From Syntrophobacteraceae bacterium (GTDB taxonomy: Bacteria; Desulfobacterota; Syntrophobacteria; Syntrophobacterales; Syntrophobacteraceae), in NCBI GenBank assembly GCA_013314815.1, contig JABUEY010000013.1, positions 1-45,769 on the forward strand: a DNA stretch of 45,769 nucleotides, read 5' to 3'. Under the pieces are notes generated by a model. The model worked only from the letters and a program-made list of their open reading frames with translations. It was not told the origin of the DNA and made no database searches. Numbering within the stretch: position 1 is the first letter of the stretch; the number at the start of each line of letters is the position of its first letter. Of this stretch, positions 26,966-35,246 are shown piece after piece. The translations under genes were made by a program, and so were the position numbers.

Positions 26966-28546
26966 TCAGAGCCTGACCTGCTGAACGGAAATGATATTCG
27001 GGTGCCTTCTCAGCTCATCGAGTGCCTCGGCAGGGGCTTCTTCATCGAGGCGTATGATGGCAATGGCCCTGTCTCTTTCCGGAGTCCTGCTCAGGTGCAT
27101 GTTGGCGATATTGACCTGGAAGTTGCCCAGGGTTGTGCCGATGAAGCCGATCGTACCTGGCTTGTCGTGGTTCTGAACGAGGAGGTTGACCCCCTCGAGT
27201 TCGGCTTCGAGGCGGTAATTGTTCAGTCTGACCAACCGGATTTCCTCCCCCTGGAAAACCGTTCCCGCCACGGAAGATTCGCCCCTCGTTCCCCTGGCGC
27301 GGACGGTGATTTCGCCTGTGTATCCCCTGGCTTCCGTCGTAGCGGTGGAAAAGAGTTCGATCTGGCGCTCCTTGAGCAGGATAGGTGCATTGACCAAGTT
27401 GACTTTTTCCGCAAGGATAGGATCCAGCAGTCCCTTTATTACGGTCTGTGTCAGGGGCTGCAGGGGTACGTCTTGGAAATCCGAACCGCTGTAAGTGATT
27501 TCGATACGCTGGACGGGAGTACAAAGCTGTCCCTGCAGGCTCCCAAGCCGTTCGGCGAGGGTAAGATACGGCTTGATCCTTTCGAAATCCTTGGGGCGAA
27601 GGGACGGGAAGTTGACGGCATTGCGAATGATGCCGTAGAGGAGGTAGTCGGCAATCTGGGACGCAATGGCCCGGGAGACATTGGCCTGAGCCTGGAAGCT
27701 CGATGCCCCGAGGTGAGGTGTGAAGATGACGTTCCTGAGCTGCAGCAGGGGACTTCCAGCAGGGGGTTCCTTCGCAAAGACATCCAGGGCAGCTCCGGCG
27801 ACATGCCCACTCACAAGGAATTCGTAGAGGGCTTCCTCGTCGACGAGATCACCGCGGGCGCAGTTGATGATCCGGACTCCGGGCCTGGTTGCTGCGAGGT
27901 TCTCCCGGTTGAGGATCTTTCGGGTTTCCGACGTCGAGGGAGTGTGAAGGGAGATGAAATCAGAGCGGGCGAGGAGTTCTTCGAGTGAAACGCTTTCCAC
28001 GCCGAGTATCGCAATAGCCTCCGGAATGATGTACGGATCGTAGCCGAGTACGTTCATCTTCATGCCCAGTGCCCGATCTGCCACGATACTGCCGATCTTT
28101 CCGAGGCCTATGATTCCCAGGGTCTGTTCATACAGTTCGGTACCCATGAAGGCCTTCTTTTCCCAAAGGCCCTCCCTCATGGACTGTGTGGCCTGGGGGA
28201 TGTGCCTGGCAAGGGACAGCATGAGGGCGAGGGTGTGTTCTGCCGCAGCCACGGCATTCGCTCCGGGCGTGTTCATCACCAGGATCCCGCGTGCACTGGC
28301 CGACTGAACGTCGATGTTGTCCACCCCCGTGCCCGCCCGTCCGATCACCTTGAGGCGGGGAGCGTTCTCCAGCAGGTCGGCTGTGACCTGCGTACGGCTG
28401 CGCACGATGATGGCATCGTAATCGGGAAGTCGAGCCTTGATTTCATCGGCATTCAACTGGTCGGGCATATCCACTTTCAGACCCTCGGTGGATCGAAGGA
28501 GTGCCAGGCCGCTTTCGTGCATTCCGTCGCATATGAGTATGTTCAT
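26966..28546 (-). CDS. serA: D-3-phosphoglycerate dehydrogenase SerA
   Basis: SerA oxidises 3-phosphoglycerate with NAD, the first step of serine synthesis. The 526-residue protein is the long form with an extra substrate-binding domain and a C-terminal ACT domain that binds serine (about 452-526, NLLVQNHDKPGTIGFIGTTLG). The NAD-binding glycine motif GIIGLGKIG is at about 146-154, the catalytic Arg lies in NCARGDLVDE, and the catalytic His in TPHLGASS. I use ATG 28546 because AAGGAG lies 6 nt upstream; GTG 28549 is the alternative. It is 159 bp downstream of livF on the same strand. Confidence 0.96.
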   Translation of the reverse strand: MNILICDGMHESGLALLRSTEGLKVDMPDQLNADEIKARLPDYDAIIVRSRTQVTADLLENAPRLKVIGRAGTGVDNIDVQSASARGILVMNTPGANAVAAAEHTLALMLSLARHIPQATQSMREGLWEKKAFMGTELYEQTLGIIGLGKIGSIVADRALGMKMNVLGYDPYIIPEAIAILGVESVSLEELLARSDFISLHTPSTSETRKILNRENLAATRPGVRIINCARGDLVDEEALYEFLVSGHVAGAALDVFAKEPPAGSPLLQLRNVIFTPHLGASSFQAQANVSRAIASQIADYLLYGIIRNAVNFPSLRPKDFERIKPYLTLAERLGSLQGQLCTPVQRIEITYSGSDFQDVPLQPLTQTVIKGLLDPILAEKVNLVNAPILLKERQIELFSTATTEARGYTGEITVRARGTRGESSVAGTVFQGEEIRLVRLNNYRLEAELEGVNLLVQNHDKPGTIGFIGTTLGNFQVNIANMHLSRTPERDRAIAIIRLDEEAPAEALDELRRHPNIISVQQVRL

Positions 28547-28705
28547 CACATTCTCCTTGCTGTTTCTTCTTGGCAGAGTATGACGGATACGAGCGAAAAG
28601 TCCCGGGTGCGGAGCATTCGCTCCAGGGCATCGAAGGGGAAAGAAAGGGGGTTGCGGACGGCCGTTCTCATTGGCTGGTTCGATTCACCGCCTGCAATCG
28701 GCGAA

Positions 28706-29425
28706 TTATCCCAGGTAAGCCTTTTGAATCTCGCTGTTTCGTGCCAGTTCATGAGCCGGTCCATCCATCACGATCTTTCCCGCCTCCAGGACGTACGCAC
28801 GATGAGCATACTTGAGCGCGATGCGTGCGTTCTGTTCCACCACGAGGATGGTAGTCCCCGCCTCGTTCAGTTCCTTCAGAACTCGGAAGAGTTCCTGCAT
28901 GAGCAGGGGGGAAAGGCCCATCGAGGGTTCATCGAGGAGAATGAACCGGACCCCGCTCATGAACGCCCTGCCCATGGCAAGCATCTGCTGCTCTCCCCCG
29001 CTCAGCGTATCTCCCCGCTGATGCCTCCGGTCTCTCAGGCGGGGAAACAGGGAAAAAACCCTTTCGTAGTCGTCCGGGAGCTTTTGCGTGTCCTTGCGCG
29101 CAAAGGTGGCCAGTTTCAGATTCTCGAAAACGGTGAGATTACCAAAAATATGCCTTCCCTCCGGTACCAGGCCGATTCCGTACCGGGCCACGATGTCGTG
29201 GGCGGCGACGGGGAGAAGGTCTGCTCCATTGAAGGTGATGGACCCGGAGGCAACGGTGGGACCTTCGGGAGGCGGCAGCCGCATGATGCTCATCAGGGTG
29301 GTCGATTTTCCTGCCCCGTTTGATCCGAGCAGCGCCACCATCTCTCCTTCCCTGACATGAAAGGAGATACCCTGTAGAGCCTCGATATTGCCGTAACGTA
29401 CGCGCAGATTCTCCACTTCAAGCAT
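28706..29425 (-). CDS. livF: Branched-chain amino acid ABC transporter ATPase LivF
   Basis: LivF is one of the two ATPases that power the high-affinity branched-chain amino-acid importer. The 239-residue protein has Walker A GSNGAGKST near residue 34, the signature SGGEQQMLAMGRA, Walker B FILLDEPSMGLSP and the switch His region. The LivF sub-type is indicated by its short length, the EPSMGLSPLL motif and position. It overlaps the end of livG by 8 bases. It is the last transport gene before serA. Confidence 0.95.
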   Translation of the reverse strand: MLEVENLRVRYGNIEALQGISFHVREGEMVALLGSNGAGKSTTLMSIMRLPPPEGPTVASGSITFNGADLLPVAAHDIVARYGIGLVPEGRHIFGNLTVFENLKLATFARKDTQKLPDDYERVFSLFPRLRDRRHQRGDTLSGGEQQMLAMGRAFMSGVRFILLDEPSMGLSPLLMQELFRVLKELNEAGTTILVVEQNARIALKYAHRAYVLEAGKIVMDGPAHELARNSEIQKAYLG

Positions 29426-30194
29426 AAGTCGTTTCTTCGTCTCCCAGGTACGCCTGTATCACTCGCCTGTTTTCTCTAATGACCGAGGGGGGGCCTTCGG
29501 CAATGGTTTCACCAAAATCGAGCACCTTGATCCGCTCGCAGATGTTCATTACCACCCGCATGTGATGTTCGATCAGCCAGATGGTCAATTTGAATTCGTC
29601 GCGAATCCATTTGATGTGTTTGATCAGTTCGTCGACTTCACCGGGATTCATGCCGGCGGCGGGTTCGTCCAGAAGGAGGAGTGCGGGGCGCATGCAGAGG
29701 GCGCGCCCGATTTCCAGGCGCCTCTGGAGACCATAGGGGAGATTCTTGGGGTATTCCATGGCATAGTGCCGAAGGTTGAGAATATCGAGCATCTGTTCGG
29801 CCGTTCTGATCACCCGCTGCTCGTTCTCCCGGAAACGACGGCTTCTCAGCACCGTGTGAAGCAAACCGTATTCGAGTTGGTGGTGCTGAGAAATGCACAG
29901 GTTGTCGAACACGGTAAGGGTATTCCACAGCCTGATATTCTGGAAGGTGCGGGCAATGCCCATTGCGGTGACCTGGTGCGGACGAAGCCCGAGGATGCTT
30001 TTCCCCACCAGGGTGATTTCCCCTTGAGTGGGCTGATAGAAGCCGCTGACCAGGTTGAATACGGTGGTCTTTCCCGCGCCGTTGGGGCCGATGAGCCCGA
30101 CCAGTTCCCCTTTGGAAAGGGTCTGTTCGAAATTGTAGACGGCTCGGAGTCCGCCGAAGAAGTGAGTCAGGCTCCGGATTTCAAGAAGTGACAT
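29418..30194 (-). CDS. livG: Branched-chain amino acid ABC transporter ATPase LivG
   Basis: LivG is the second ATPase of the importer. Of its 258 residues, Walker A GPNGAGKTT is near residue 36. MGIARTFQNIRLWNTLTVFDNL is the LivG-type Q-loop region, YGLQRRLEIGRAL is the signature (the usual LSGG is replaced, as is common in LivG), and LLLLDEPAAGMNPGE is Walker B, followed by WLIEHHM with the switch His. The long helical insertion after the Q-loop is typical of LivG. It begins directly after the livM stop, showing tight operon packing. Confidence 0.95.
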   Translation of the reverse strand: MSLLEIRSLTHFFGGLRAVYNFEQTLSKGELVGLIGPNGAGKTTVFNLVSGFYQPTQGEITLVGKSILGLRPHQVTAMGIARTFQNIRLWNTLTVFDNLCISQHHQLEYGLLHTVLRSRRFRENEQRVIRTAEQMLDILNLRHYAMEYPKNLPYGLQRRLEIGRALCMRPALLLLDEPAAGMNPGEVDELIKHIKWIRDEFKLTIWLIEHHMRVVMNICERIKVLDFGETIAEGPPSVIRENRRVIQAYLGDEETTYA

Positions 30195-31220
30195 CTATGG
30201 TTGCCTTTCCTGCAAACTGAACCACCGACGAAGTCTCGGGAACACATCGGTGAGTTCCCGGTTCCCCAGGATGCCTTCCGGGCGGAAAAGCATGAGAAGG
30301 ATGAGCAGCAGGGGAACGATCACCCATTTGGCTACCTGGAGTGGGCGGAAAAGTTCGAGAATCAGGGTGAGGCCGATGGCACTGATCACGGATCCGCTCA
30401 GGGACCCCATTCCGCCAAGGTAGACCATCACCAGGACCTCCGTGGATTTCATGATGGTGAAGGTTCCCGGGTTGATATAGCCGAGCACGTGGGCGAAGAG
30501 TCCACCCGCAATCCCTGCCAGGCCCGACGAGAGCATGAAGGCTATCATCTTCATCCGCTGTGTGTCGACACTCATGATCTCCGCGGCAATCTCGTCATCA
30601 CGTATGGCTATGATCCCCTTGCCGTATGTCGAATTGACAAAGCGGTACAGAATCCATATTGTCGCTCCCACACAGGTGCATACCCACACAAGGGTCCACG
30701 GCAGGTTGACGACATCCTGCATGGAATTGACCACGCCCCGCATGCCCATGAAGCCTCGAGCTCCCCCGATGACCTGCATGTTTTCGATGGAACTCTTCAC
30801 GATGTAATTTACGGCCAGTGTGATGATGGCCAGGTAATCGCCCCGGGTCCGGAACGATGGAACGGCCACCAGCAGGCCTGCCAGGGCCGCTCCCACCCCT
30901 CCCGCCAGCAGGGTTACGGGAAAAAGAAGAATAGCACTGGACGGAGAAAGCAGCGCCGGACCAAATACCTGGCTGGACGTAAAAAGCCAGACGTTGAGCA
31001 CGGATGTGATATAGGCTCCCACCGCCATAAAGCCCGCATGGCCGACGGAAAACTCCCCCATGTAGCCGTTGATGAGATTGAGGGAGGAAGAAAGGATAAT
31101 GTTGATGCCTATGAACATGATGACAATCTGGATATAGGCGTTTATCCAGTCGCCGTGAGCAGCGGCGATCAGCAGGATGCAAAGCAGGGAGTATGAGGCG
31201 GCAGAGGTAAACCTGCGCAT
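30195..31220 (-). CDS. livM: Branched-chain amino acid ABC transporter permease LivM
   Basis: LivM is one of two inner-membrane permeases of the importer. The 341-residue product is a multi-span protein with eight or nine hydrophobic segments. The typical LivM stretches are LNLINGYMGEFSVGHAGFMAVGAY, TRGDYLAIITLAVNYIVK, GARGFMGMRG, and IRDDEIAAEIMSVDTQRMKMIAFMLSSGLAGIAGGLF, with GGMGSLSGSVISA at the second transporter motif. I start it at ATG 31220, 16 bp past the livH stop and behind CAGGAC. The frame is open upstream into livH, which is unlikely to be translated. Confidence 0.95.
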   Translation of the reverse strand: MRRFTSAASYSLLCILLIAAAHGDWINAYIQIVIMFIGINIILSSSLNLINGYMGEFSVGHAGFMAVGAYITSVLNVWLFTSSQVFGPALLSPSSAILLFPVTLLAGGVGAALAGLLVAVPSFRTRGDYLAIITLAVNYIVKSSIENMQVIGGARGFMGMRGVVNSMQDVVNLPWTLVWVCTCVGATIWILYRFVNSTYGKGIIAIRDDEIAAEIMSVDTQRMKMIAFMLSSGLAGIAGGLFAHVLGYINPGTFTIMKSTEVLVMVYLGGMGSLSGSVISAIGLTLILELFRPLQVAKWVIVPLLLILLMLFRPEGILGNRELTDVFPRLRRWFSLQERQP

Positions 31221-31236
31221 TTTTTTGTCCTGGTTC

Positions 31237-32169
31237 TTAGATCTTCGTAGCCCTGGCAATTCCGAAGATTCCTGTCGGCTTGATGCTCAGGAAAACGAGG
31301 AGAATGCTGAAGGCGATGAGATCCCTCAAGGTCGACGGGAAGAATGCCGCAACGAAGATTTCCACGAATCCGAGCAGAAATCCGCCGACAAAGGCTCCCC
31401 GGATTTCCCCTATTCCTCCCAGTACTGCTGCAATAAAGGCCTTCCAGCCGACAAGGGCTCCCATGTAAGGTTCAAGCACCGGGTAGGTTGTGGCAAAGAG
31501 GACTCCGGCCAGGGCTGCCATGGATGAGCCAAGCACGAAGGTGAACACGATCACCGTATCTATGGGAATCCCCATGAGGGGGACAGCCATCCGGTCATAA
31601 GAAATGGCACGCATGGCCATTCCCAGCTTCGTCTTTCGCACAATGGTTTCGAGAAGCACGAACACGACAAGGGTGGCGACGATAACCAGCAGCTTGGTAT
31701 TGCTCAGAGCGAGCCCCCCGACATCGTAGACCGTCTTGGGCAGAAGTTCAGGAAAGCTGCGCCGGCTTGCACCAAGCAGGGCCAGGTTGCCGTTTTCGAG
31801 GATGAGCCCGCACATGAGGGCGGTGATCACCACGTAAAGGCGCGATGCCCCCTTGCGCCTCAGAGGACGATATGCAACCCGCTCTATCGTTACGCCCAGC
31901 CCCGCGGTGAGGATCATGGTGAACAGGAGGGTGATGATGAAAATAATTGTGGGATCCAGGGCGAAGGGAAGCCCGAAGGCGTACTGCCCGAGCAGGAAGG
32001 TGGCAATGAAAAACCCGAGGTAGGCTCCCACCATGAAGATGTCTCCATGGGCGAAATTGATCAGAAGGAGCACTCCATAGACGAGGCTGTATCCCAGTGC
32101 GATGAGCGCATAAAAGCTGCCCCACTGGAGTGCATTGAGAAGGTTTTGCATGAATATCTGCAGTTCCAA
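31237..32169 (-). CDS. livH: Branched-chain amino acid ABC transporter permease LivH
   Basis: LivH is the second permease. The protein has about eight membrane spans and the motif NALQWGSFYALIALGYSLVYGVLLLINFAHGDIFMVGAYLG that marks the family N-terminus, then RAISYDRMAVPLMGI and KAFIAAVLGGIGEIRGAFVGG, the permease coupling region. I place the start at TTG 32169 (310 residues), because AAGGAG lies 9 nt upstream and the start MELQIFMQNLL resembles the family. ATG 32151 is possible but has no good ribosome site. It is separated from livK by a strong hairpin. Confidence 0.93.
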   Translation of the reverse strand: MELQIFMQNLLNALQWGSFYALIALGYSLVYGVLLLINFAHGDIFMVGAYLGFFIATFLLGQYAFGLPFALDPTIIFIITLLFTMILTAGLGVTIERVAYRPLRRKGASRLYVVITALMCGLILENGNLALLGASRRSFPELLPKTVYDVGGLALSNTKLLVIVATLVVFVLLETIVRKTKLGMAMRAISYDRMAVPLMGIPIDTVIVFTFVLGSSMAALAGVLFATTYPVLEPYMGALVGWKAFIAAVLGGIGEIRGAFVGGFLLGFVEIFVAAFFPSTLRDLIAFSILLVFLSIKPTGIFGIARATKI

Positions 32170-32195
32170 GAGGAGCGACTCCTTTAGTGCCGGCA

Positions 32196-32231
32196 CACAC
32201 AAAGGCGGGAATTCCTTCCCGCCTTTGTGTG
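32196..32231 (-). terminator. Perfect 16-bp hairpin between livK and livH
   Basis: Arms 32196-32211 and 32216-32231 pair perfectly around a 4-nt loop, 26 bp after the livK stop and before the livH ribosome site. No T-run follows on the - strand, so it should not stop transcription fully. Such stems protect the abundant binding-protein message from decay and lower expression of the permease genes. Confidence 0.75.
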
Positions 32232-32257
32232 CAAATGACGTGGCATGGCGTTACAGG

Positions 32258-33427
32258 TTACGGACATGCCGACTTGTAGAATTCGAATTCCCCTTTATCG
32301 TTGATCTTGACGACCACGGCACACTTGATGGGATCACCCGAGGCAGTGAAAGTCATCCTGCCCGTAATGCCTTCGAAGTCCTTGATTTCAGTCAGCCTGT
32401 CCTTGACTGCGTTTCGGTCCGTGGCCAGATTGCCCGTCAGTCCTCCGGTGTTCTCGATGGCCTTGATGAGCAGACTGATGGCATCCCAGGTGAGTGCGGC
32501 GACATCGTCGGGGACATAGCCGTACCGGGCGTTGTACTTGTCGATGAACTCCTTGGTAGCTCCCTTGGCTCCCGCCGCGGCATAGTGCGTGCTGAAGAAA
32601 TAGCCCTTGCAGGAATCCCCGCAGAGTTTCATGAGCTCCGCGGAACCCCAGCTGTCACTGCCCATGATGGGTTTTTTCCATCCGAGCTCCTGAGCCTGCT
32701 TCACGATGAGCGGAACTTCATCGTAATACTGGGGCGTAAAAAGCACGTCGGCTCCCGAATTGACTATCTTGGTCAACTGGGCGCTGAAGTCCTTGTCCTT
32801 GGTCGTGAAGGTTTCAAAGGCGACAACGGATCCCGCACCGTGGATAGATTCGAATGAGCTCTTGAAATACTCCGCCAGCCCCTTGGGGTAGTCGCTGGCT
32901 ATATCATAAAGCACGGCGGCCTTCTTGGCTCCGAACTCCTCCGTCACAAACCTGGCCGCAACGGGACCCTGGAATGGATCCAGGAAACAGGCCCTGAAAA
33001 CACAAGGGCGATTTTCCGTGGTCTTCGGATTGGTGGACCAGGGGGAAATCATGGGTGTCCTGTTGTCGTTGCAGACTTCACCTGCAGGGATGGCCTGTTT
33101 GCTGGACTGGGGGCCAATCAGGGCGAGGACCTGGTTCTGAGTGATGAGTTTCAAAGCGCCGGATGTGGCCGACTCTGCCTTGGACTCATTGTCCTCATAA
33201 AGAAACTCCAGCTTGTAAGTCTTGTCGCCTACTTTCAACCCACCCGCCCCGTTCACCTCGTCCTTAAAGATTTCGGCTGCAAACTTGGAGCTTTCTCCGA
33301 CCTTCGGAATATCGCCGGTCAGGGGGATGTTGAATCCGATCTTGATGGTATCGGCGCTCCAGCATAAAGTCGAAGCGCAAAAAGATACCGTCAAAACCAG
33401 TCCCAGGATCACAGTGGTCCTTCGCAT
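32258..33427 (-). CDS. livK: Branched-chain amino acid ABC transporter substrate-binding protein
   Basis: This periplasmic protein captures the amino acid and delivers it to LivHM. The 389-residue product has a signal peptide (MRRTTVILGLVLTVSFCASTLCWSAD, cleavage near residue 24) and the periplasmic-binding-protein type 1 fold. Its start DTIKIGFNIPLTGDIPKVGESS is typical, with QVLALIGPQSSKQAIPAGEVCN and ADVLFTPQYYDEVPLIVKQAQELGWKKPIMGSD for the ligand cleft. GAGGAGGG precedes ATG 33427. Actual specificity (Leu/Ile/Val, or other amino acids) cannot be read, so the symbol is the family default. Confidence 0.93.
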   Translation of the reverse strand: MRRTTVILGLVLTVSFCASTLCWSADTIKIGFNIPLTGDIPKVGESSKFAAEIFKDEVNGAGGLKVGDKTYKLEFLYEDNESKAESATSGALKLITQNQVLALIGPQSSKQAIPAGEVCNDNRTPMISPWSTNPKTTENRPCVFRACFLDPFQGPVAARFVTEEFGAKKAAVLYDIASDYPKGLAEYFKSSFESIHGAGSVVAFETFTTKDKDFSAQLTKIVNSGADVLFTPQYYDEVPLIVKQAQELGWKKPIMGSDSWGSAELMKLCGDSCKGYFFSTHYAAAGAKGATKEFIDKYNARYGYVPDDVAALTWDAISLLIKAIENTGGLTGNLATDRNAVKDRLTEIKDFEGITGRMTFTASGDPIKCAVVVKINDKGEFEFYKSACP

Positions 33428-33514
33428 CGTGGCCCTCCTCAGTGTTTATTGAGTCAAAGACGTACCTTCGGAAACAGTGAATGTAATGATCGGGATATGC
33501 CGCTCTTACAGCAC

Positions 33515-33550
33515 AAAAGGAAAAACCTGTCAATCGCGATTCGTGACAGG
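33515..33550 (-). terminator. Rho-independent terminator-like hairpin upstream of livK
   Basis: On the - strand CCTGTCA (33550-33544) pairs with TGACAGG (33532-33526), and TTTTTCCTTTT follows (33525-33515). It points into livK from its upstream side, with no gene before it. It would end a transcript running towards livK, so it is either a leader attenuator or the end of a small or antisense RNA. Confidence 0.6.
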
Positions 33551-33570
33551 CGGCCGAACTTCTTTCTCCC

Positions 33571-33660
33571 CCTTTGCGGGAATGACGCTGTGATCTTCAC
33601 TGCAATGACGGTGTGATTTTGTCGGTCCTTTGCGTGAAAGCACCGGAGGTACTCGTTCAT
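33571..33660 (+). repeat. Dispersed repeat, copy 1 (livK-ald intergenic)
   Basis: This copy holds a degenerate half of a GGGAATGACG element, two related units (GGGAATGACGCTGTGAT at 33578-33594 and TGCAATGACGGTGTGAT at 33601-33617) and the tail TCCTTTGCGTGAAAGC...CGGAGGTACTCGTT (33626-33657). The same order of parts recurs near 37078-37205. Confidence 0.7.
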
Positions 33661-33835
33661 GAGAACATAGTTGGTTGTGAGCCCGGCTCGTGGGACGTTG
33701 CTTGGGCTGATGCGAAGGATATCGACGAGCTGCCTTCGTCGAAGGAGGAGCTTGGTTTCGAGGAGCCGTGTGTCCGGGACGGCGGGAAGGTTCCCTGATG
33801 ACCCTGGTTTTTCACGAGTGAACGGATTAATTGCG

Positions 33836-33864
33836 TTCAAACGGCAAGCGAATTCCGATATAAG
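33836..33864 (+). promoter_or_regulatory. Possible sigma-70 promoter of ald
   Basis: TTCAAA (33836-33841, 4/6) and TATAAG (33859-33864, 5/6) have a 17-bp spacer. Transcription from here would give a leader of about 140 nt before the ald ATG. Confidence 0.5.
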
Positions 33865-33924
33865 TAATGGCCGTGAGGCGGTTTTTACCGCGGGGCGATT
33901 TCTTCCCCGGCCTGCGCCCGGTTG

Positions 33925-33976
33925 CCTCGGCGGCGGAAAGCCGCCCGAGGGCCGAAGTCCTGAAAACACCGGTGTT
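33925..33976 (+). promoter_or_regulatory. Structured ald leader: GC-rich hairpin and 12-bp palindrome
   Basis: CCTCGGCGGC (33925-33934) pairs with GCCGCCCGAGG (33940-33950) with one bulge. A perfect 12-bp palindrome AACACCGGTGTT follows at 33965-33976. The perfect ribosome site AGGAGGTGA is at 33998-34006. The hairpin could be a leader structure and the palindrome a protein operator; neither resembles a riboswitch I know. Confidence 0.4.
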
Positions 33977-34012
33977 ACGAGGCATTGTCTTGCTATCAGG
34001 AGGTGATGTTCC

Positions 34013-35134
34013 ATGAAAATAGGATGTCCCAAGGAAATCAAGAACAACGAATACCGTGCCGGTATTATACCGGGATCGGTCAGGGCCTACAGGCAGGCGG
34101 GTCATGAAGTGTACGTGCAGAAGGGAGCAGGTGTCGGCGCAGGTATCCTCGATGCGGAATACGAGGACTCGGGGGCAAAGATGGTCGATACGGCCGAAGA
34201 GGTCTGGAACATCGCCGAGATGATCGTCAAGGTGAAGGAACCAATGCCCGGGGAATACGGCCTGATGAAGTCCGGTCAGGTCATCTACGCGTACTTCCAT
34301 TTTGCCGCCGACGAACAGCTCACACGAGCCTGCCTGGAAAGGGAGATTATTGCGCTGGCATACGAGACCGTGCAGGAGGCCAATGGATCCCTGCCATTGC
34401 TCAAACCCATGAGTGAAGTCGCGGGGCGGATGGCTCCCATCATGGGGGCATATTACATGGCCCGCATCCATGGAGGGCGTGGGATGCTGCCCACGGGAGT
34501 TCCCGGGGTGGCTCCCGCCCATGTACTGATTCTTGGGGGAGGTACGGTGGGGAGCAATGCCGCAAGGGTTTCGGCGGGCCTGGGCGCCTGGGTGACCATA
34601 CTGGACATCAACCTGGATACGCTTGAAAACCTTGGAAATATCATGCCGCTCAATGTCTCACCTATCTATGCGGACAGTTACACCATTGAAAGAGGGCTTC
34701 GAGAGGCGGATATGGTTATCGGAGCCGTCCTCATACCGGGAGCCAGGGCGCCCAAACTCATCACCCGCGCACATCTCGGAATGATGAAGCCCGGCTGTGT
34801 GTTCGTGGATGTGGCCATCGACCAGGGAGGCTGTGCGGAGACATCCCGCCCCACCACACACGATGATCCAGTATACCTAGTTGATAACATTATACATTAT
34901 TGTGTTGCCAATATGCCGGGAGCCTACGCGCGATCGTCGACGTTTGCCCTGAACAACCGTACCGTAAAATACGGCTTGAAGATTGCCGGCATGAGCGTGG
35001 AAAAGGCCTGCCGCAGGAACATGGCCTTGAGAAAGGGACTGAATCTGTACAGGGGCACCATTACCTTCAAGCCGGTCGCCGAGGCCTTCGGACTCGAAGC
35101 ACTCTACAGGCCAGCAGACGAGGTCCTGCCCTGA
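34013..35134 (+). CDS. ald: Alanine dehydrogenase
   Basis: Ald catalyses the reversible NAD-dependent deamination of L-alanine to pyruvate and ammonium. The 373-residue protein matches the family length. It has the N-terminal MKIGCPKEIKNNEYRAGI, the substrate region VKVKEPMPGEY and IYAYFHFAAD, the nucleotide-binding VLILGGGTVGSNAARVSAGLGA (about 168-189), and VFVDVAIDQGGCAETSRPTTHDDPVY. The ribosome site is a perfect AGGAGGTGA, suggesting high expression. It diverges from the Liv operon over 585 bp, so amino-acid uptake and alanine metabolism sit side by side. Confidence 0.96.
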   Translation: MKIGCPKEIKNNEYRAGIIPGSVRAYRQAGHEVYVQKGAGVGAGILDAEYEDSGAKMVDTAEEVWNIAEMIVKVKEPMPGEYGLMKSGQVIYAYFHFAADEQLTRACLEREIIALAYETVQEANGSLPLLKPMSEVAGRMAPIMGAYYMARIHGGRGMLPTGVPGVAPAHVLILGGGTVGSNAARVSAGLGAWVTILDINLDTLENLGNIMPLNVSPIYADSYTIERGLREADMVIGAVLIPGARAPKLITRAHLGMMKPGCVFVDVAIDQGGCAETSRPTTHDDPVYLVDNIIHYCVANMPGAYARSSTFALNNRTVKYGLKIAGMSVEKACRRNMALRKGLNLYRGTITFKPVAEAFGLEALYRPADEVLP

Positions 35135-35246
35135 ACGACCTGGCGTGCTGCCGGAAAACTCTTCGCAGCCCGTCTTCCTTTCTTCCTCGAAGGCTGCTGA
35201 GGAATTTCCACCGGATCGGTTCATTCAACCCTCATGGAGTCGGCGC

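Noticed and set aside
33454-34047. Minus-strand gene between livK and ald
   Set aside because: The open frame crosses the dispersed repeat and the terminator hairpin and overlaps the ald start; no domain is visible.
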